Of a stretch of 64,000 bases of DNA, positions 49,569 through 59,826 are shown in pieces. The stretch lies in contig JALCNP010000012.1 of assembly GCA_022649135.1 (NCBI GenBank), positions 1 to 64,000 of the forward strand, read 5' to 3'. The notes beneath the pieces are model-generated. The model saw only the letters and a program-made list of their open reading frames with translations, ran no database searches and was not told the origin of the DNA. Origin of the DNA: Bifidobacterium sp. (GTDB lineage Bacteria; Actinomycetota; Actinomycetes; Actinomycetales; Bifidobacteriaceae). How positions within the stretch are numbered: the first letter of the stretch is position 1; each line of letters begins with the position of its first letter. Position numbers and translations under genes: made by a program.

Positions 49569-50729
49569 TCAGTTGCCTATCGTCGAATCCCAATGGTTCT
49601 GCAGCCATGTGGTGATGCGCGTCGAATCCTCGTTCGTGTAGGTGACGGGCTTGCCCTCGATTTTGGTGGAGGATGCGAGGATGGCCTTGTCGACCGTTCC
49701 GCTCTTTTCCATGGAGTCAAGCAGGACGGGATTCGACCCGCCCTTGAGCCACAGGTTCTGGACCTGCGGGGTGTAGAGATATTCCTCCCAGAGACGCGCC
49801 GCCGCGGGGTGCGGGGCATCCTTGTTGATGGCCTGGTTGTAGTAGCTCACCACCTGGGCCTTGGGGAATGTTCTGTATTGCCAGTTCACCCCCTTGGCCT
49901 TGAGCTCTTTGCGGTACGAGGCCTGGTTGTATGTCCAGTCGAACACGACGCCCGTCTGTCCCGAATCGATCGTCCCGTCCGTGACGTCGATCTGGGTGAG
50001 GTTTCCGGCCTGCTTGAGCTTGGTGAAGAAATCGAGACCGGGCTGCAGATCGGTGATGCTGCCACCGGCGAGCTGGTTCGCCATCAGAAAGCCGTTGAAG
50101 GCGGCTCCCGCCTCCGCGGGCTTGCCGTTGAGGGCCACGGTACCGGCGAACTTCCTGTTGAGCAGGTCATCAAGCCTGGTGATGGAGCCGTATTTGTCCT
50201 TGTTCCAGCCAATCGACATGATTCCCGTATAATCGGCGCAATACAGGCCGTCGCCGTTTTTGAGGGTGGAGGGGATGGTGTTCCACGCCTTGACCTTGTA
50301 TGGGGCGAAGTCGTCCGTGCTGGTGGATGCTATGGCCAGACCGACGTCGAAAACGTCCGGTGCGGCACTGGTGCCCCTGTTCGTCTTCGCTGCATCGATC
50401 TCCTCCTTGGAGGAGGCGTTGGGGTTGATTTCGGTGATGGCGATCTTCGGATACTTTTTCTTGAAGGTGCTGATCACCTCGCCATAGTTGGACCAGTCGT
50501 GGGGCAGGGCGATCACGTTAAGAGCGCCCTCCTTGTCGGCGGCGGCCTCCAGGGCCTGCATGGACCCGAAATCGGCGACCGATGTCGCCGATGACGCCTT
50601 GGCGGCACCCCCCGAAAGAGATGCCGTCCCCTGCGCCGAGGCGCTGCCGTTGCCGGAACCGCACGCCGCCATGGATATCGCCAGTATGGCCGCAATCGAT
50701 CCGGCCGCGATTCTTCGCTTTGCATTCAT
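49569..50729 (-). CDS. ABC transporter substrate-binding lipoprotein (iron/polyamine/aminophosphonate-like class)
   Basis: Lipobox AISMAAC; LNVIALPHDWSNYGEVISTFKKKYPKIAITEINPNASS; operon with permeases and ATPase. Confidence 0.9.
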   Translation of the reverse strand: MNAKRRIAAGSIAAILAISMAACGSGNGSASAQGTASLSGGAAKASSATSVADFGSMQALEAAADKEGALNVIALPHDWSNYGEVISTFKKKYPKIAITEINPNASSKEEIDAAKTNRGTSAAPDVFDVGLAIASTSTDDFAPYKVKAWNTIPSTLKNGDGLYCADYTGIMSIGWNKDKYGSITRLDDLLNRKFAGTVALNGKPAEAGAAFNGFLMANQLAGGSITDLQPGLDFFTKLKQAGNLTQIDVTDGTIDSGQTGVVFDWTYNQASYRKELKAKGVNWQYRTFPKAQVVSYYNQAINKDAPHPAAARLWEEYLYTPQVQNLWLKGGSNPVLLDSMEKSGTVDKAILASSTKIEGKPVTYTNEDSTRITTWLQNHWDSTIGN

Positions 50730-50950
50730 GGGAGTCTTCCTTTCGCCCATCCATCGATGGCGTTCATCCGCACACGCGGACCGCCACTGCATGACTAGGC
50801 TAAAGGAGCCGCCTAACGCGAAGTTAGACGCCCCATGAATTCTGGAGGGTGTTTATGGTGAACGGAAGATGACCGGTCACAAGACGTGGTGCGCAACGGC
50901 GGGGACGCCGATACGGGACGGCCGTCTCATGCGGATCCGCACCGATGGCT

Positions 50951-52102
50951 CTACCGGCGTTCCTGCGCGCAGAGGGCCCCTTCGAGCAGACGCGTGATCA
51001 CCTCGGTGTAGGTGACGCCCGTGGCCTCCCACGCCTTGGAATACATGGAGATGGGGGTGAAGCCCGGCATTGTGTTGATCTCGTTGACGATCACCTGCCC
51101 ATCACGTGTGACGAAGGTGTCCACCCGGCTCAGCCCCGTTCCATCGACCGCCGTGAACGCCTTGACCGCGATGTCTCTCACCGCACGAAGGGTCTCTGCC
51201 GGCAGGGTCGCCGGGACTTCGACGTGCGACGCCTCGGAGTCCATGTACTTGCTGTCGAAATCATAGAACTGATCGGATCGCGAATCCTTGCGGTCCAGCA
51301 CGATCTCCCCCGGCCAGCTTGCCGCCGGTTCGCCATCGGTTCTCGGGGCCAGCACGGCGCATTCGATCTCCCGGCCGTCGATCCCCTGTTCGACCAGCAC
51401 CTTCCAGTCGTGCCGGGAGGATTCGAACACGGCCCGCGCCAGGGCACTCCCGTCGGGATGATCGACCTTCACGACGCCGAAGCTCGAGCCCGCCCGCGAG
51501 GGCTTGACGAAAAGCGGATACCGAAGGTGCGCCGATTCGATCTGGTCGGAAATCTCACGCTCGTTGGCGCGGAATTCATCGGCCCCGTCGAACCCCCGCG
51601 TGTCGATCGTCACCCCCGGGGCCACCGGGATTCCGGCCGTCGACAGCAGCTCCTTCGTGAAATGCTTGTCCATGCACGCCGCGGAGGCGAAAACCCCGCA
51701 TCCCACATAGGGGACTCCCATCATCTCGAGCAGCCCCTGCACGGTGCCGTCCTCGCCGTAGGGCCCGTGAAGCACGGGGAACACCACATCGACGCGGCCC
51801 AGGGAGGTAAGGGTCCCATCCTGCTCGCGAACGAAGAAACCGTCCGCGCCACAGCCCGCCGCGAGAACGACCTGCCGAGATCCGGCGGTGTCGCGCACAA
51901 CGGGCAGCCCCTTGGTATGAAGGCTGTAGTCGCGGGGATCGACGTCGCTGATGATCCACCGGCCCTGTTTGGTGATGCCCACCGCAATCGGGTCGAAAAG
52001 CTCACGGTCCATGGCTTTGAGCACCCCGGAGGCGGAGATGCAGGAGATCGAGTGCTCGTCTGCCTTGCCGCCGTACAACACCACTACTCGCTTTTTCGCC
52101 AT
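50951..52102 (-). CDS. ddl: D-alanine--D-alanine ligase
   Basis: KRVVVLYGGKADEHSISCISASGVL...FPVLHGPYGEDGTVQGLLEMMGVPYVGCGVFASA...VNEINTMPGFT. Confidence 0.96.
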   Translation of the reverse strand: MAKKRVVVLYGGKADEHSISCISASGVLKAMDRELFDPIAVGITKQGRWIISDVDPRDYSLHTKGLPVVRDTAGSRQVVLAAGCGADGFFVREQDGTLTSLGRVDVVFPVLHGPYGEDGTVQGLLEMMGVPYVGCGVFASAACMDKHFTKELLSTAGIPVAPGVTIDTRGFDGADEFRANEREISDQIESAHLRYPLFVKPSRAGSSFGVVKVDHPDGSALARAVFESSRHDWKVLVEQGIDGREIECAVLAPRTDGEPAASWPGEIVLDRKDSRSDQFYDFDSKYMDSEASHVEVPATLPAETLRAVRDIAVKAFTAVDGTGLSRVDTFVTRDGQVIVNEINTMPGFTPISMYSKAWEATGVTYTEVITRLLEGALCAQERR

Positions 52103-52317
52103 GATCGTCCTCGTCCCGTCTTCCCTGTTCTTGGCCTGCGAACATACATCGCACCCCAGCCTACCCGCAGCGCGCGGATGATTCTCCGGAGCCGCAGGCA
52201 ATCGAAGGAAAATCTTCACGCTTCGGCACCTGACCCCGCAGCGAGGCATGGCGCAGGGTCATCCACAGACGCCTCCCGCGAAAGGCCCTCGAAACGCCCT
52301 CCCCCCGAGATTGAGAC

Positions 52318-52332
52318 GGGAGGGAGGGAGGG
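52318..52332 (+). other. G-quadruplex motif, four G3 tracts with single-nt loops
   Basis: GGGAGGGAGGGAGGG, 21 nt past the gpsA stop. Confidence 0.85.
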
Positions 52333-52352
52333 ACGCCGTCGCTTCCCCTCCC

Positions 52353-53348
52353 CTACTCCTCGCGGATCTCGCCGTCGAAGAGAAGATCGAGCATCTCCTG
52401 GCAGGATATGCCCTCGTCGAGCACATGCCTCATCGCACATGCCAGCGGCGTGGGGACGCCGTAGCGCCTGCCCAGCGCGACCACGGCGTCCGTGGTGGGA
52501 ACGCCCTCGGCCACGCCGTTGCTCGCGCTCCTGGCCTCTTCGAGGCTCATCCCCTTGCCAAGATTGGAGCCGAACGTGTAATTGCGGCTCAACGGCGAGC
52601 CACAGGTCGCGATGAGATCCCCGACTCCGGCCAATCCGGCGAACGTTCTGCCTTGGGCCCCCGCCGCCTGTCCCAATGCGGTGAGTTCGGCAAGCCCACG
52701 GGTCTCGATCATCGCCGCCGTGTTCTCACCGTATCCCGCCCCCCGGGCCATGCCGACGGCGAGGGCCACGACGTTCTTGAGCGAGCCACACATCTCCAGC
52801 CCGATTACATCGGTGCTCACGAAGGCCTTGAAATACCCGGTGGTGCAGGCCTTGGCGACGGTTCGCGCGTTGTCGATGCTTCGGGAGGCCACCACCGTGG
52901 CGGACGGCTCCCGCTGGGCGACCTCCTTGCTGAGGTTGGGTCCCGACACCGCGGCGAAACGCTCCTCGGGCACATCCAGGGCCTCGCAGACGACCTCGTC
53001 CATTCTCTTGCCGGTCGTGCGCTCGATCCCCTTCATCAGGGACACGACGATGGCGTTCGACGGTATCATCCCCCGAAACTCCTCCAGGGCGACCCGCGCG
53101 AATTGCGCGGCTATGGCGACCACGACGATGTCCGCTTGCGACACGGCCTGCGCACGATCCGACACGGCGGTCATGCCGTCGGGCAGCCTCTCCACGCCGG
53201 GAAGGCGGAGGGGGTTGCAATGCCTGTCTCGGATGCTGTCGACGACCTGCTGCTCAACGGCCCACATCGTCACATCGTTACCCGCGTCGGCAAGCACCCG
53301 TCCGAATGTCGTACCCCATGCACCTGCGCCCAAAACCGTTATGTTCAC
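52353..53348 (-). CDS. gpsA: Glycerol-3-phosphate dehydrogenase [NAD(P)+] (GTG start)
   Basis: VNITVLGAGAWGTTFGRVLADAG...SGPNLSKEVA...GLAGVGDLIATC; AAGGAG before GTG 53348. Confidence 0.95.
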   Translation of the reverse strand: MNITVLGAGAWGTTFGRVLADAGNDVTMWAVEQQVVDSIRDRHCNPLRLPGVERLPDGMTAVSDRAQAVSQADIVVVAIAAQFARVALEEFRGMIPSNAIVVSLMKGIERTTGKRMDEVVCEALDVPEERFAAVSGPNLSKEVAQREPSATVVASRSIDNARTVAKACTTGYFKAFVSTDVIGLEMCGSLKNVVALAVGMARGAGYGENTAAMIETRGLAELTALGQAAGAQGRTFAGLAGVGDLIATCGSPLSRNYTFGSNLGKGMSLEEARSASNGVAEGVPTTDAVVALGRRYGVPTPLACAMRHVLDEGISCQEMLDLLFDGEIREE

Positions 53349-53398
53349 TGTCCAAAACTCCTTAGCGCCAAGACGCCCATCGCTGTTTCGCAGACCTG

Positions 53399-54289
53399 CT
53401 AGGCCATGATACGGCTCATCGTGCGATAATCCCAATAGCCGGCGGGTGCCTTCTCGCCCCGGATATGCTCCATGATCGCCGTCATGCGCTCCCGGACCCT
53501 GCGTGTGAGCTCATCGGCGGCCTCGACGGGGGGTTCGGCTCCCCATGAATCAGCATTGCGCAGAAGATCGGAATAATCCAGGCGCGCATCGAAGCACATG
53601 ACGACATTCCTGCGCGGCCATGGCCACCAGTGGTTGATGCTCGCCGCCCCCCAGGTGACCGCGCAGAACAGAGGGACCTGTTTCCCCAGTCGGCGAGAGG
53701 CCTCGAGGGCGATGAAGCCGACGCCGTTCTTCATGCTCATCGGCCATTTCCTGGGATCACGCGTCACCGTTCCCTCCGGCCACACCGTCAGAGGTCTGCC
53801 CTCGGTGAGGATGTTCACGGACTCCTCCTCGATGGCGCGCGCCTTGCCGCTTCTGCGGGGAACAGGCTGCATACCCACCAGACGGAACCATCGTCCCAGA
53901 AGCGGCCAGCTCCCCAGCTCCGCCTTCGCCATATAGCGGGGGCGTCTGCCCATGTGGAACAGGGACATCATGGGGATGAAAACGTCATACATGGTGACAT
54001 GCGTCGCCGCAGTGATGAAGACCCCCCTCTCGGGGATGTTCTCCAGGCCCCACGCGCGAACCCTGCTGTGCGCCCGCATGACGATGGACACGCCCTCGAG
54101 CAGGCGGGCCGTCGCACGGGGGTTCTGGGCGTTGATTTCCGCAGTGTTCTCCTCCCGCCTCCCGGTGGGGAAGTATCGGGTGGGATCGACGAGGTGATGT
54201 TCGGCGTCAAGTCTCGCCACCTGGTCATCTCCCAGTGGGGAGACGGCGGATCGTGGTGAGGGCGTGCCTTTGGATGTCATGACATCCAT
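53399..54289 (-). CDS. plsC: 1-acyl-sn-glycerol-3-phosphate acyltransferase
   Basis: FITAATHVTMYDVFIPMM, YMAKAELGSWPLLGRWFRLVGMQPVPR, VWPEGTVTRD; one position of the usual HX4D box reads HVTMYD. Confidence 0.9.
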   Translation of the reverse strand: MDVMTSKGTPSPRSAVSPLGDDQVARLDAEHHLVDPTRYFPTGRREENTAEINAQNPRATARLLEGVSIVMRAHSRVRAWGLENIPERGVFITAATHVTMYDVFIPMMSLFHMGRRPRYMAKAELGSWPLLGRWFRLVGMQPVPRRSGKARAIEEESVNILTEGRPLTVWPEGTVTRDPRKWPMSMKNGVGFIALEASRRLGKQVPLFCAVTWGAASINHWWPWPRRNVVMCFDARLDYSDLLRNADSWGAEPPVEAADELTRRVRERMTAIMEHIRGEKAPAGYWDYRTMSRIMA

Positions 54290-54400
54290 TGTCGATGCCC
54301 CACCAGACACGAGACCCGGGGGCGTGAACCGGCCGAGGCAGGGCCGGTTGCCGAGGAGAGGGAAGAGCAGACGCGAGACCGGGCCGACGACCGCCGGCAT

Positions 54401-55726
54401 CTACTCGATGGACGCGCCCAGGGCCGTGAGCTTTCCCCGGAAGTCGGCATAGCCGCGATCTATGAGACTGATGCCGTGCACGTCGGACGGCCCGTCGGCG
54501 GTGAGGGCCGCGATGAGGTGGCTGAAGCCCCCGCGCAGATCCGGAACATCGATGTCACGTCCGCTCAGCGGCGTGGGGCCGAAGATAACCGCCGAATGCT
54601 TGTAGTTGCGCTGGCGGAAGCGGCACGGCAGCGAGCCGAGGCATTCCCGGTAAAGCTGAATCGTCGCACCCATCTGCACCAGGGGCTTGGTGAAGCCGAA
54701 ACGATTCTCGTACACGGTCTCATGCACGATGGAAAGCCCATTCGCCTGGGTCAGAGCCACCACCAGGGGCTGCTGCCAGTCGGTCATGAATCCGGGATGC
54801 ACATCGGTCTCTATGGCCACCGGCTTGAGATTCCCGCCCGGATGCCAGAAGCGAATGCCCTTGTCGGTGATGTCGAATTCTCCGCCGATCTTTCGGAAGA
54901 CGTTCAGATAGGTCATCATCTCGGGCTGGCTCGCCCCCTTGACGAAGATGTCCCCATGGGTCGCGAGCGCCGCCGAGGCCCATGACGCGGCCTCGATGCG
55001 GTCGGTAAGGGACGTGTGCGTGTAGCCCTTGAGACTGCCGACGCCCTCGATGCGGAACGTCCTGTCGACGTCGACGGAGATGATCGCGCCCATTTTCTGC
55101 AGCACCGCCACAAGATCCATAATCTCGGGCTCGGTCGCCGCACCCGAAAGCTCGGTCTTCCCCTCGGCGAGCACGGCGGCGAGAAGCGTCTGCTCGGTCG
55201 CCCCCACGGAGGGGTAGGGAAGGTGGATCTTCGCCCCGTGCAGACCGTTGGGAGCCGTGATGTGGATGCCGTCCTTGTGTTCCTTGTCGACATTCGCGCC
55301 GAGCTTGCGCAGGGTCTCCAAATGGAAGTCGATCGGCCGGCCGCCGATGTTGCATCCGCCGAGCGCGGGGATGAAAGCCTCACCCAGACGATGAAGCAGA
55401 GGGCCGGAGAACAGAATGGGTATGCGCGAGGAGCCGGAGAGCGTGTCCACGTCGGCCACGTCGGCCAGCTGGACATGCGTGGCGTCGATGGTGACGATTC
55501 CCTTGCTGCCGTCGACGTCGACATTCACGCCGTGCAGGCGAAGCAGATCCGAGACCACATGCACGTCACGGATCTCGGGGACGTTTTTGAGGATGGAGAC
55601 ATCGGGAGCCAGCAGCGCCGCGACCATGGCCTTGCTTACGAAATTCTTCGCCCCTCGCACCTTGATGGTTCCGGTAAGGGGTCTGCCTCCCACGACATGC
55701 AAGACATCATTCGTATCCTCAGCCAC
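54401..55726 (-). CDS. murA: UDP-N-acetylglucosamine 1-carboxyvinyltransferase
   Basis: VVGGRPLTGTIKVRGAKNFVSKAMVAALLA...DLRGGFSHLIAALTADG. Confidence 0.94.
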   Translation of the reverse strand: MAEDTNDVLHVVGGRPLTGTIKVRGAKNFVSKAMVAALLAPDVSILKNVPEIRDVHVVSDLLRLHGVNVDVDGSKGIVTIDATHVQLADVADVDTLSGSSRIPILFSGPLLHRLGEAFIPALGGCNIGGRPIDFHLETLRKLGANVDKEHKDGIHITAPNGLHGAKIHLPYPSVGATEQTLLAAVLAEGKTELSGAATEPEIMDLVAVLQKMGAIISVDVDRTFRIEGVGSLKGYTHTSLTDRIEAASWASAALATHGDIFVKGASQPEMMTYLNVFRKIGGEFDITDKGIRFWHPGGNLKPVAIETDVHPGFMTDWQQPLVVALTQANGLSIVHETVYENRFGFTKPLVQMGATIQLYRECLGSLPCRFRQRNYKHSAVIFGPTPLSGRDIDVPDLRGGFSHLIAALTADGPSDVHGISLIDRGYADFRGKLTALGASIE

Positions 55727-55942
55727 AATCAACCTCTTTCGTCTCTTCGCAATCGTGCATGCGACCGATCCGCTCCTCATGAGGGCATCGTTCACATGCG
55801 TCAGACCCCAGTCTGCCACACGGGATGTGGTCAACTGGTGAAATGCGCCCGCAGCCAAACGATTCGTCGACCCGATCCGTCACCACGAAGGCCGGGGCGG
55901 CGGCACGGCACGGAGACGAAGTCATGGCGCCCATGCCCGCGT

Positions 55943-57073
55943 CTACGGCCGCGGATGCATATGAGCCCTGATCTCCCCGGCAAGCCCGGGGTTCCACATG
56001 GCCCCGGTCGCGCTCATCACCGCATGGGCTCCCTCGCGGCGATATGCATCGAAGTCGTCAGGGCCGGTTACACCACCGATTCCGATGATGTCGAAATCAA
56101 GCTCGCAGCGCCTGCGGATCGCGGCGAGACGACGGACCATCTTCAGCCCCGCGCCTCGGATGGCGTGCCCGCATACGCCGCTGCGTTCCCTTCCGCTGCC
56201 GGGAAGCGCCTGTCTTCCCCGATCGTCGACAAGTCTGGCGGAAATGGTGTTGATGGCCGAAAACGCCTGGACCGTTCCCCTGCCCGCGGTTTCGCGGACC
56301 ATGGTCTCCAGCGCGTCGTCGCTGTCGAGATAGGCGAGCTTGATGATCAGGGGACGGTCCCCGATCTCGTTCTTCACGGCCTCGCAGATCGCTGCCACAA
56401 GATGGGGATCATGGCACAGCAGCCTGTTGCGGCCCTCGTTGGGGCAGCTGGTGTTCATCTCCATGAGCCCGGCCCCGGTTTCGACTATGAGACGGGCGGT
56501 ACGCACATGGTCGTCCACATAGTCCCGCGTGTCCATGCCCTCCACCCGAGACCCTTGGAAACTGGGAATCAGCAGATGCCCCGGACCGGCCGCATGAATC
56601 GCGCGGCGCATATCGGGCTGCCACTGATCGGGATCACGCGAGGGGACCCCGAAGGAGTTCGAAATCGACAGGGGCCGCTCGTAATGCCTGTCCGCCAGCA
56701 CGCTCTCGCCTCTTTCCGCGACGGCGGGATCCAGAAGCCCGTCCGAAGACCGCGGGTGCACGGCAAGCACATTGGGGAACGGGTTGCACGCCCAGGCACG
56801 GGATCGCACGGTTTTGTACACCGCCAGGTCGAAGCCCATCGCGAAGGCCGCGGTGGTGAACCGCGAATTCAGCAGAGGACCCGCCGGAATCCCGAAAACC
56901 CCGTCCACCGGGAACCCGAGGAAACGCTCCCCTCCGCAGGTCTCGTCCTTCCGGACGTCTGCCTCTTCGGGAGCGTGGACACGATGCAATGCATCGGCAA
57001 AGGCGCCGAACGGGCCGCGCTCGTAATTCTCCTCGTAGCTGCGATTGACGTCATACCACAAATCGCCGTCCAC
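55943..57073 (-). CDS. Dihydroorotate dehydrogenase-like flavoprotein
   Basis: FGIPAGPLLNS, MEMNTSCPNEG, PLIIKLAYLD, IIGIGGVTGPDDFDAYRREGAHAVMSATGAMWNP. Confidence 0.75.
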   Translation of the reverse strand: MDGDLWYDVNRSYEENYERGPFGAFADALHRVHAPEEADVRKDETCGGERFLGFPVDGVFGIPAGPLLNSRFTTAAFAMGFDLAVYKTVRSRAWACNPFPNVLAVHPRSSDGLLDPAVAERGESVLADRHYERPLSISNSFGVPSRDPDQWQPDMRRAIHAAGPGHLLIPSFQGSRVEGMDTRDYVDDHVRTARLIVETGAGLMEMNTSCPNEGRNRLLCHDPHLVAAICEAVKNEIGDRPLIIKLAYLDSDDALETMVRETAGRGTVQAFSAINTISARLVDDRGRQALPGSGRERSGVCGHAIRGAGLKMVRRLAAIRRRCELDFDIIGIGGVTGPDDFDAYRREGAHAVMSATGAMWNPGLAGEIRAHMHPRP

Positions 57074-57087
57074 TGCCGCAGCCCCCG

Positions 57088-57366
57088 TCAGTCCACGCCC
57101 AGATCGAAGGCGGCGGCATCGTCCTTCGCGGAATACTGACGGAACGCCATCAGTGTCTGTGTCGCGCTGACGCCATCGACCTTGGCGATCCCGTCGGGAA
57201 TGATTCGCGCAAGATCGTCGAAATCCGGTGTCGACACGATGGCGACGAGATCGACGTCGCCCGCGACCGAATACACGTCCCGCACCCCCTCAAGCTCCAC
57301 AATCGCCTGAGCCGCCTGCGATATCCTGTCGGATTGGACTGTTATCAACACCACTGCGTCAGCCAT
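57088..57366 (-). CDS. Stand-alone Lrp/AsnC ligand-binding (RAM) domain protein
   Basis: ADAVVLITVQSDRISQAAQAIVELEGVRDVYSVAGDVDLVAIVSTPDFDDLARIIPDGIAKVDGVSATQTLMAF; no HTH. Confidence 0.88.
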   Translation of the reverse strand: MADAVVLITVQSDRISQAAQAIVELEGVRDVYSVAGDVDLVAIVSTPDFDDLARIIPDGIAKVDGVSATQTLMAFRQYSAKDDAAAFDLGVD

Positions 57367-57414
57367 GATATGCTCTTTCACTCGCGTTCATCAACGAGGC
57401 CCATTATATGTTGC

Positions 57415-58131
57415 TCAGGCCCCCTGCGCATCCGTATGACCGTTCATCCCGGCCCTTTCGCTCAGAGGCCCCTCCCAGGCGTCCTCCTGCGGCTCCCGCG
57501 CCGACACGATCGCTCTTTCCGGAAGATGCCTGGCCGGGATCGTCGTGGGCTTGAACGGGAAACGCCTCGCGCGCACGCGTTCGTATGCGGCGATGTCGTC
57601 CTCGTGCCGCAGGGTCAGATCGATGTCGTCGAAGCCGTTCATCAGACGCCATCGCGTGTAGTCGTTGACCTCGAACGGCAAGGTCACCTCCGCGCATGTG
57701 ACGGTGCGCGTGTTGAGGTCGACGGTGAGGGACCGGCCGGGCTCCTCGTCAAGCAGCTTCCACAGCAGCTCGACGCTTTCCTGCGGCATGATGGCCGCCA
57801 GCACACCGTTCTTCGCGGTGTTTCCATAGAAGATATCCGCGAAGCGCGCGGAGATGATCACGCGGAAGCCGTAGTCGTGCAAGGCCCACACCGCGTGCTC
57901 CCTCGAGGAGCCGATACCGAAATCCGGCCCGGCCACAAGCACACGGCCGTCGGCGTATGCGGGTTTGTTCAGGACGAAACCGGGGTCGCGCCGCCACGCG
58001 TAGAACAACGCGTCCTCAAAGCCGCTTTTGGTCACCCTCTTGAGAAAAACCGCGGGAATGATCTGATCGGTGTCGACGTTCGAGCGTCTCAGGGGAACGC
58101 CCACCCCCGTCACGACAGTGAGTTTTTCCAT
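57415..58131 (-). CDS. leuD: 3-isopropylmalate dehydratase small subunit
   Basis: [33 protein letters not shown]...[34 protein letters not shown]. Confidence 0.96.
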   Translation of the reverse strand: MEKLTVVTGVGVPLRRSNVDTDQIIPAVFLKRVTKSGFEDALFYAWRRDPGFVLNKPAYADGRVLVAGPDFGIGSSREHAVWALHDYGFRVIISARFADIFYGNTAKNGVLAAIMPQESVELLWKLLDEEPGRSLTVDLNTRTVTCAEVTLPFEVNDYTRWRLMNGFDDIDLTLRHEDDIAAYERVRARRFPFKPTTIPARHLPERAIVSAREPQEDAWEGPLSERAGMNGHTDAQGA

Positions 58132-58278
58132 ATGCATCCATCCTTCGTCGTTGATTCGTATGTGTCTTGTCCGCGCCACGGCCACGAGCCGGATATCCGG
58201 TCCCGCCCATCCGCGGTCGTCGATGGCCGGATCGGGTGCGGCCAGGGCCCCGAGGGCCGATCCTCGAGGCGCCGTCCG

Positions 58279-59682
58279 CTACAGATCGGCCGGGCTGGAT
58301 ATGGTTCCGCGCACGGCCGTCGCCGCGGCGACCAGAGGCGAGGCCAGATGGGTGCGCGAGCCCTTTCCCTGACGGCCTTCGAAATTCCTGTTCGAGGTGG
58401 ACACCGAACGCTCCCGGGCCATCATCTTGTCCGGGTTCATTCCCAGGCACATCGAGCATCCCGCGTTGCGCCACTGCGCGCCGAAGTCCTCGAAGATCCT
58501 GTCGAGTCCCTCCTTCTCGGCCTGCAGACGGACACGGGAGGAGGCCGGAACGACCAGGACGCGATGGATCGATTCCGCCTTGTGGCGCCCCTTCATCACC
58601 GATGCCGCGGCACGCAGATCCTCTATGCGGCCATTCGTGCAGGAGCCGATGAACACCGTGTCGACGGGGATGTCCCGGATGGGCATTCCCGGCGTCAGAC
58701 CCATGTATTCAATGGCCGATGCGGCTGCCGCCCTTGCGGAGGAGTCGGCGATCCTTTCGGGCACCGGAACGTCGGCGGTGATGGGGAGCCCCTGTCCGGG
58801 GTTGGTGCCCCACGTCACGAACGGGGCCAGCTTCGAGGCGTCGATGGTCACCTCCCGGTCGAACACGGCGTCGTCATCGGTGCGCAGCGTCCTCCAGTAT
58901 GCGAGCGCCTGGTTCCACATCTCCCCGGTCGGGGCGTGCGGCCTGCCCTGAAGATAGTCGAAGGTCGTCTCGTCGGGGGCGATCATCCCGGCCCGGGCGC
59001 CGGCCTCGATCGACATGTTGCATATGGTCATCCGCGCTTCCATGGAGAGTTTTCTGATGGCCTCGCCCCGATACTCGATGACGTGGCCCTGCCCGCCGCC
59101 GGTTCCGATGGTCGCGATAATCGCCAGAATGATGTCCTTTGCCTCCACTCCGGGGGCCAATTCGCCTGTGACGTTGACGGCCATGGTTTTGAATGGCTTC
59201 AGCGAGAGCGTCTGCGTGGCCATGACATGCTCGACCTCCGAGGTCCCGATGCCGAAGGCGAGGGCGCCGAACGCCCCGTGGGTCGATGTGTGGGAGTCCC
59301 CGCACACGATGGTCATGCCGGGCTGGGTGAGGCCGAGAATCGGGGCGAAGGCGTGAACGATTCCCTGGTCGGCGTCCCCGAGGCCATGCAGGCGAACCCC
59401 GAACTCGCGGCAGTTTCTCTCGAGGGTGCTCAGCTGGAGCGCCGACGTGCGGTCCGGATTCGGCCGGTCGATGTCGACCGTTGGCGTATTGTGATCCTCG
59501 GTGGCGATGAGCAGTTCGGTGTGCCTCGGTCTGCGTCCCGCGAGACGCAGACCCTCGAACGCCTGGGGGCTTGTCACCTCATGCATGAGCATGAGATCGA
59601 TGTAGATGAGGTCCGGGGCGTCATCATGGCCCTGCGACACAAGATGATCCGCCCAGACCTTTTCGGCAAGCGTCGTTCCCAT
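58279..59682 (-). CDS. leuC: 3-isopropylmalate dehydratase large subunit
   Basis: [55 protein letters not shown]. Confidence 0.96.
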   Translation of the reverse strand: MGTTLAEKVWADHLVSQGHDDAPDLIYIDLMLMHEVTSPQAFEGLRLAGRRPRHTELLIATEDHNTPTVDIDRPNPDRTSALQLSTLERNCREFGVRLHGLGDADQGIVHAFAPILGLTQPGMTIVCGDSHTSTHGAFGALAFGIGTSEVEHVMATQTLSLKPFKTMAVNVTGELAPGVEAKDIILAIIATIGTGGGQGHVIEYRGEAIRKLSMEARMTICNMSIEAGARAGMIAPDETTFDYLQGRPHAPTGEMWNQALAYWRTLRTDDDAVFDREVTIDASKLAPFVTWGTNPGQGLPITADVPVPERIADSSARAAAASAIEYMGLTPGMPIRDIPVDTVFIGSCTNGRIEDLRAAASVMKGRHKAESIHRVLVVPASSRVRLQAEKEGLDRIFEDFGAQWRNAGCSMCLGMNPDKMMARERSVSTSNRNFEGRQGKGSRTHLASPLVAAATAVRGTISSPADL

Positions 59683-59826
59683 AGTCTCTCCTTGGCTTTA
59701 TTCCGCGGTTTTCGCGCTCCACAGCGCCGGTTCTGCACATATGCGCGGGTTCATACAACCGAGTATGGGTGCTTACGGCTTGCGCGGACTTTTGCGTTTC
59801 GAAATGTGAGATGCCATAATCCGATT

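Noticed and set aside
55016-57139. 707-aa plus-strand ORF
   Set aside because: Antisense shadow of murA and the PyrD-like gene
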